From Candidatus Hestiella acidicharens (GTDB lineage Archaea > Thermoproteota > Thermoprotei_A > Sulfolobales > Acidilobaceae), in contig WAJZ01000005.1 of assembly GCA_015523575.1 (NCBI GenBank), positions 1 to 9,295 of the forward strand: a stretch of DNA of 9,295 nt. The letters run 5' to 3'. Both the position numbers and the translations under genes were made by a program. Below, in pieces: positions 6,852 through 9,295 of this stretch. Within the stretch, counting starts at the first letter, position 1. Each line of letters begins with the position of its first letter. The notes below the pieces were generated by a model. The model saw only the letters and a list, made by a program, of their open reading frames with translations. It was not told the DNA's origin and ran no database searches.

Positions 6852-7634
6852 ATGATATCAGATATAGTTAGAAAGATCTTTGTAAGAAACCAATCATACA
6901 AAGAAACAGGTGTAGCGCAGGGTGGAATAGATTATGATGAAATCTTGGCCCAGCTAAACATGGTTAAGTTTGAAATAGACAGAATTAAAACAACGATAGC
7001 AGACGAAATACAAGTATATTATAAGAAGATGATGGATGCAATAAGGTCGAAGGACAGGGAAGGGAGCGAGATAAATGCTGCAGAAATAGTCTTAAAGAAG
7101 AGGGTGTTAAAATCAATACTTGCCTATGGGAACATGGTTGAGCTAGCAATTAGGAGGGTTCAAGATACGAGAAGCCTAGAATCCATAGTTAAGATAATTG
7201 GTCCATTGAGATATGCCATGGGCGCTATGGATGAGTATTTAGCTAGCGTTGCACCACAGGCAGTTACAACGTTGAGCAATGCAATAGAGGTGACTGAGGG
7301 TGTTATAAGAAAAGCAAGGATGATAACGGATTCAATTCCTAAGGCAAGTAGCATGGGTGAGTTATTGCCAGAGGCCAACGAGCTTTTATCAAGTGCCTTT
7401 GTTGAGGCCGAAAAGGAAGTAGAGAAGCTCTCGCCAAAGGTTCCTGAAAGCCTAGATCCAGGGGCTATAGAAAAGAAAATCTTAAACTATATAAAGCAAA
7501 AAAGTGGTCTACTAAACCTAAAGAAGGCGAGTGAGGATCTCGGAATACCCTTAGAGGCAATAAAGGAAGCTCTCTATAGGCTAGAAACAAGGGGCGTTAT
7601 TAAGGTAGAGATACCTAACAAACAAACAACCTAA
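6852..7634 (+). CDS. cdvB: Cell division protein CdvB (archaeal ESCRT-III)
   Basis: ESCRT-III homologue that polymerises at mid-cell and drives constriction in Cdv-dividing crenarchaea. The 260-residue protein has an ESCRT-III-like helical core at about 25-190, rich in charged heptad-like helices (NMVKFEIDRIKTTIADEI at about 36-53; LKKRVLKSILAYGNMVELAIRR at 81-102). A proline-containing linker LSPKVPESLDP at about 193-203 resembles the MIM2 motif that binds the Vps4 MIT domain. A C-terminal winged-helix segment follows at about 204-254; in Sulfolobus this region binds CdvA. The full domain set marks it as CdvB proper rather than a shorter CdvB1/B2/B3 paralogue. The ATG at 6852 has GAGGG seven bases upstream. 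cdvC follows 58 bp downstream; cdvA is not upstream. Confidence 0.95.
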   Translation: MISDIVRKIFVRNQSYKETGVAQGGIDYDEILAQLNMVKFEIDRIKTTIADEIQVYYKKMMDAIRSKDREGSEINAAEIVLKKRVLKSILAYGNMVELAIRRVQDTRSLESIVKIIGPLRYAMGAMDEYLASVAPQAVTTLSNAIEVTEGVIRKARMITDSIPKASSMGELLPEANELLSSAFVEAEKEVEKLSPKVPESLDPGAIEKKILNYIKQKSGLLNLKKASEDLGIPLEAIKEALYRLETRGVIKVEIPNKQTT

Positions 7635-7692
7635 TTTTTTAGTTGTTTACGCTTTAAATATTGGGTTTTTATTTAATGTTGAGGGGGCAAGT
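7635..7692 (+). promoter_or_regulatory. cdvB-cdvC gap with T6 run, TATA-like box and Shine-Dalgarno
   Basis: A run of six T residues (7635-7640) directly follows the cdvB stop and could act as an archaeal T-rich terminator. CTTTAAATA at 7652-7660 is a good TATA-like box, and a start near 7681 would leave a leader of about 12 bases. GAGGGGG at 7681-7687 lies a few bases before the cdvC ATG at 7693. The arrangement suggests that cdvC has its own promoter, with or without readthrough from cdvB. Inferred from sequence only. Confidence 0.5.
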
Positions 7693-8853
7693 ATGAATGA
7701 AACTAATCCGATTGCGATGCTTGAAAGGGTTGCTAGAAAGAAAATCCAGGAAGCATTGGAAGCAGAAAGAAACAAGGATTATGGGGAAGCAATAGATAAG
7801 TACAAGAAAGCTATAGAGGCTTTGGAAGAGATAGTAAGAAACTACCCAGACCATACAATGGTTCGATTGTATAGAAAGACAATAAATGAGCTAAAGATAA
7901 GGTTGAAGTATATTGAGGGTAAGGCTTCACAAGCAATTGGAGAGGGACTTCCTAATGAAATTAGGGTAGAGGTAAATGAGGAATCCCTAGAAACCCTACC
8001 AGATTTCGTATTGAAAGAAAAACCTGTTGTGACCTTTGATGATATAGCCGGACTAGAAGAGGCCAAGAAGGCGATAAAGGAATCGATTTTATATCCTGTA
8101 AAGAGACCTGACCTCTTCCCCCTTGGATGGCCTAGGGGTATATTGTTATATGGACCTCCAGGGACCGGAAAAACAATGCTTGCAGCTGCGGTAACAAATG
8201 AAATTAATGGAGAATTTATCTACTTAGATGCAACAAATATAATGAGCAAATGGCTTGGGGAAGCCGAAAAAAATGTTAAAAAGGTATTTGATTATGCTAG
8301 GTCTAAGGCCTCAAAGGGTAACCCAGTTATAATATTTATAGATGAGCTGGATGCCATGCTAGGCGTGTTTTCTAATGAAGTTGGTGGAGAGGTAAGAGTA
8401 AGAAACCAGTTTTTGAAAGAGATGGATGGATTACAAGATAAATCTAAAATACTTCACGTATATGTTATTGGAGCTACGAATAAGCCATGGGCCCTAGACG
8501 GGCCCTTTATAAGGAGATTCCAAAAAAGGATTTACGTTCCTTTGCCCGATAGGAATGCAAGAATAAAGATGCTGGAGTTGCTCACCTCAAAAATAAATAT
8601 TGACAATAGTGTTGATTTTGAAAAGATAGCAGACATGCTAGAGGGCTATTCTGGTAGCGATATAAGGGATATAGTGCAAGATGCTTATATGAGGGTTGTA
8701 AGAGAGTATTTCGAGCTCAACGGTGGGGATGGTAATGTAAGGCCTGTAACACAAAACGACTTCATCGAATCTATCAGGTTAAGAAGACCTAGCATTTCAA
8801 AGGAAATGATAAAGCTCTATGAAAAGTGGGATGAGAAGTTTGGTGCCATCTAA
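7693..8853 (+). CDS. cdvC: Cell division protein CdvC (Vps4-type AAA+ ATPase)
   Basis: AAA+ ATPase that extracts and recycles CdvB/ESCRT-III subunits during cytokinesis, homologous to eukaryotic Vps4. The 386-residue protein begins with a three-helix MIT domain at about 5-80, which binds the MIM motif of CdvB, then a linker. The AAA+ module starts near VTFDDIAGLEEAK (113-125). It shows Walker A GPPGTGKT (154-161), the pore-loop SKWLGEAEK (185-193), Walker B IIFIDELDAM (213-222) with the catalytic Glu218, sensor 1 GATNKPW (260-266, Asn263), and arginine fingers Arg274-Arg275 in FIRRFQKRIYVPLP. GYSGSDIRD (318-326) belongs to the small domain, and the protein ends in the helix LYEKWDEKFG typical of Vps4/CdvC. 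No catalytic residue is missing. Start ATG has GAGGGGG just upstream. Confidence 0.97.
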   Translation: MNETNPIAMLERVARKKIQEALEAERNKDYGEAIDKYKKAIEALEEIVRNYPDHTMVRLYRKTINELKIRLKYIEGKASQAIGEGLPNEIRVEVNEESLETLPDFVLKEKPVVTFDDIAGLEEAKKAIKESILYPVKRPDLFPLGWPRGILLYGPPGTGKTMLAAAVTNEINGEFIYLDATNIMSKWLGEAEKNVKKVFDYARSKASKGNPVIIFIDELDAMLGVFSNEVGGEVRVRNQFLKEMDGLQDKSKILHVYVIGATNKPWALDGPFIRRFQKRIYVPLPDRNARIKMLELLTSKINIDNSVDFEKIADMLEGYSGSDIRDIVQDAYMRVVREYFELNGGDGNVRPVTQNDFIESIRLRRPSISKEMIKLYEKWDEKFGAI

Positions 8854-9026
8854 GAAAATCAAATAAGCTTAAATCGTCTACCTTCATTACTGTGCACTTT
8901 TTTGGCTAAAGAACCGCAAATTTTTATTGTTAATCTTAGTTTTGTAGAGGTTTCTTATTTTTAGTAAACAATTTCTAGGTGTATCAAAAATCAAAAGGCA
9001 TCTATTTACGGTGTTGTACCTATGGA
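8854..9026. other. Convergent intergenic region with T-rich runs
   Basis: This 173-bp AT-rich stretch lies between the converging ends of cdvC and the aldo/keto reductase gene. On the plus strand there are T runs at 8898-8903 (T6), 8921-8925 (T5) and 8958-8962 (T5), suitable as staggered archaeal terminators for cdvC. On the minus strand the complement of the A run at 8986-8990 could end the reductase transcript. I saw no stable hairpin, tRNA or box C/D pair here. A minus-strand open frame crossing the region (8887-9120) overlaps the reductase in another frame and shows no recognisable protein features. Confidence 0.5.
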
Positions 9027-9295
9027 TTATACGCCTATAATTTTTAATGCCATATATTGAAATGCACACGGTATATATCTGATTGTTCTTAGGTTTCTGT
9101 AGTCTTTTCCCCACATCCATATGTACTTTTTAGAAGCTTCGTCTAGATTATGGGCCTCCTCCTTGTTTAGGGAAATGCTCGATGCCTCTGCATATTCCTT
9201 CACTCTCCATTCTTTCCTAGTTCCAGGGATTGGCAATACGCCTTTATTTAACAACCATGCTAGGCTTATCTGGGACTTTGTTGATCCCCTTTCTC
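9027..9295 (-). CDS. Aldo/keto reductase, C-terminal part (runs off the right edge)
   Basis: Only the last 88 residues or so are in the window; the frame is open to the edge, so the gene starts beyond 9295. The visible segment carries the C-terminal signature of NAD(P)H-dependent aldo/keto reductases: STKSQISLAWLLNKGVLPIPGT, where the SLAWLL helix leads into the VLPIPGT strand, followed by the RK pair that contacts the 2'-phosphate of NADPH. The usual helix then ends SLNKEEAHNLDEAS. The terminal segment after that is basic and aromatic (MWGKDYRNLRTIRY) and is not one I can tie to a subfamily. The catalytic Asp-Tyr-Lys-His residues would lie upstream, outside the window, so substrate and activity cannot be judged. 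The apparent internal TTG start at 9254 is not real. Confidence 0.85.
   Translation of the reverse strand, partial: ERGSTKSQISLAWLLNKGVLPIPGTRKEWRVKEYAEASSISLNKEEAHNLDEASKKYIWMWGKDYRNLRTIRYIPCAFQYMALKIIGV

Noticed and set aside
8887..9120. Minus-strand open frame of 77 codons downstream of cdvC.
   Set aside because: It overlaps the aldo/keto reductase 3' end in another frame, has low-complexity composition from AT-rich DNA, and has no recognisable motif.
9027..9254. A short free-standing 75-residue protein starting at TTG 9254.
   Set aside because: The frame stays open to the window edge, and the extra upstream residues (STKSQISLAWL) match the aldo/keto reductase fold, so this is the tail of a larger gene.
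1..9295. CRISPR arrays, tRNA or rRNA genes, insertion sequences, attachment sites, box C/D RNAs, defence or mobile islands.
   Set aside because: I saw no repeated spacer pattern, tRNA-like cloverleaf, transposase motif, terminal inverted repeats, or C and D boxes in the intergenic DNA. Nearly all the DNA is accounted for by conserved core genes.

Overview
The window is ordinary core genome from a thermophilic-type crenarchaeon (Thermoproteota). The evidence is an archaeal ribosomal-protein/RNA-polymerase cluster in its classical order, eukaryote-like subunits (eL18, L7Ae, RpoD, RpoN), and the ESCRT-III/Vps4 (CdvB/CdvC) division genes. A Cdv-type division pair argues against Thermoproteales and fits a Sulfolobales, Desulfurococcales, Acidilobales or Fervidicoccales-like lineage. 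Base composition is moderately AT-rich, with AGA/AGG favoured for arginine and very short intergenic gaps. I cannot name a genus from the sequence alone.

Left half (3-4823, minus strand): one long operon read right to left: L7Ae, uS13, uS4, uS11, RpoD, eL18, uL13, uS9, RpoN, uS2. Junctions overlap or leave gaps of about 5-45 bp. Most internal genes carry a GGTGA-type Shine-Dalgarno 5-6 bases before the start, often built into the stop codon of the gene upstream. Several longest-ORF starts are GTG codons that are really part of that GGTGA motif, so I shortened eL18, uL13, uS9, uS4 and the pyrophosphatase.

Middle (4824-6739): a 98-bp divergent promoter region separates the ribosomal operon from a soluble inorganic pyrophosphatase on the plus strand. 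The pyrophosphatase meets a minus-strand MOFRL-family glycerate kinase tail to tail, with a 6-bp overlap of their ends. The kinase looks leaderless.

Right half (6740-9295): a 112-bp divergent promoter region is followed by cdvB (ESCRT-III) and cdvC (Vps4 AAA+ ATPase) on the plus strand. CdvB forms the constricting division polymer and CdvC remodels it. The usual upstream partner, cdvA, is not here, although CdvB keeps the C-terminal winged-helix region that binds CdvA in Sulfolobus. A short AT-rich convergent region then leads to the 3' end of an aldo/keto reductase gene that runs off the right edge.

I found no tRNA, rRNA, CRISPR array, insertion sequence or defence island, and no convincing sign of an undescribed system. 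The points worth a second look are cdvBC without cdvA, the cysteine pattern of RpoD, the shared promoter region, the interlocked 3' ends, and the absence of rpoK between rpoN and rps2.
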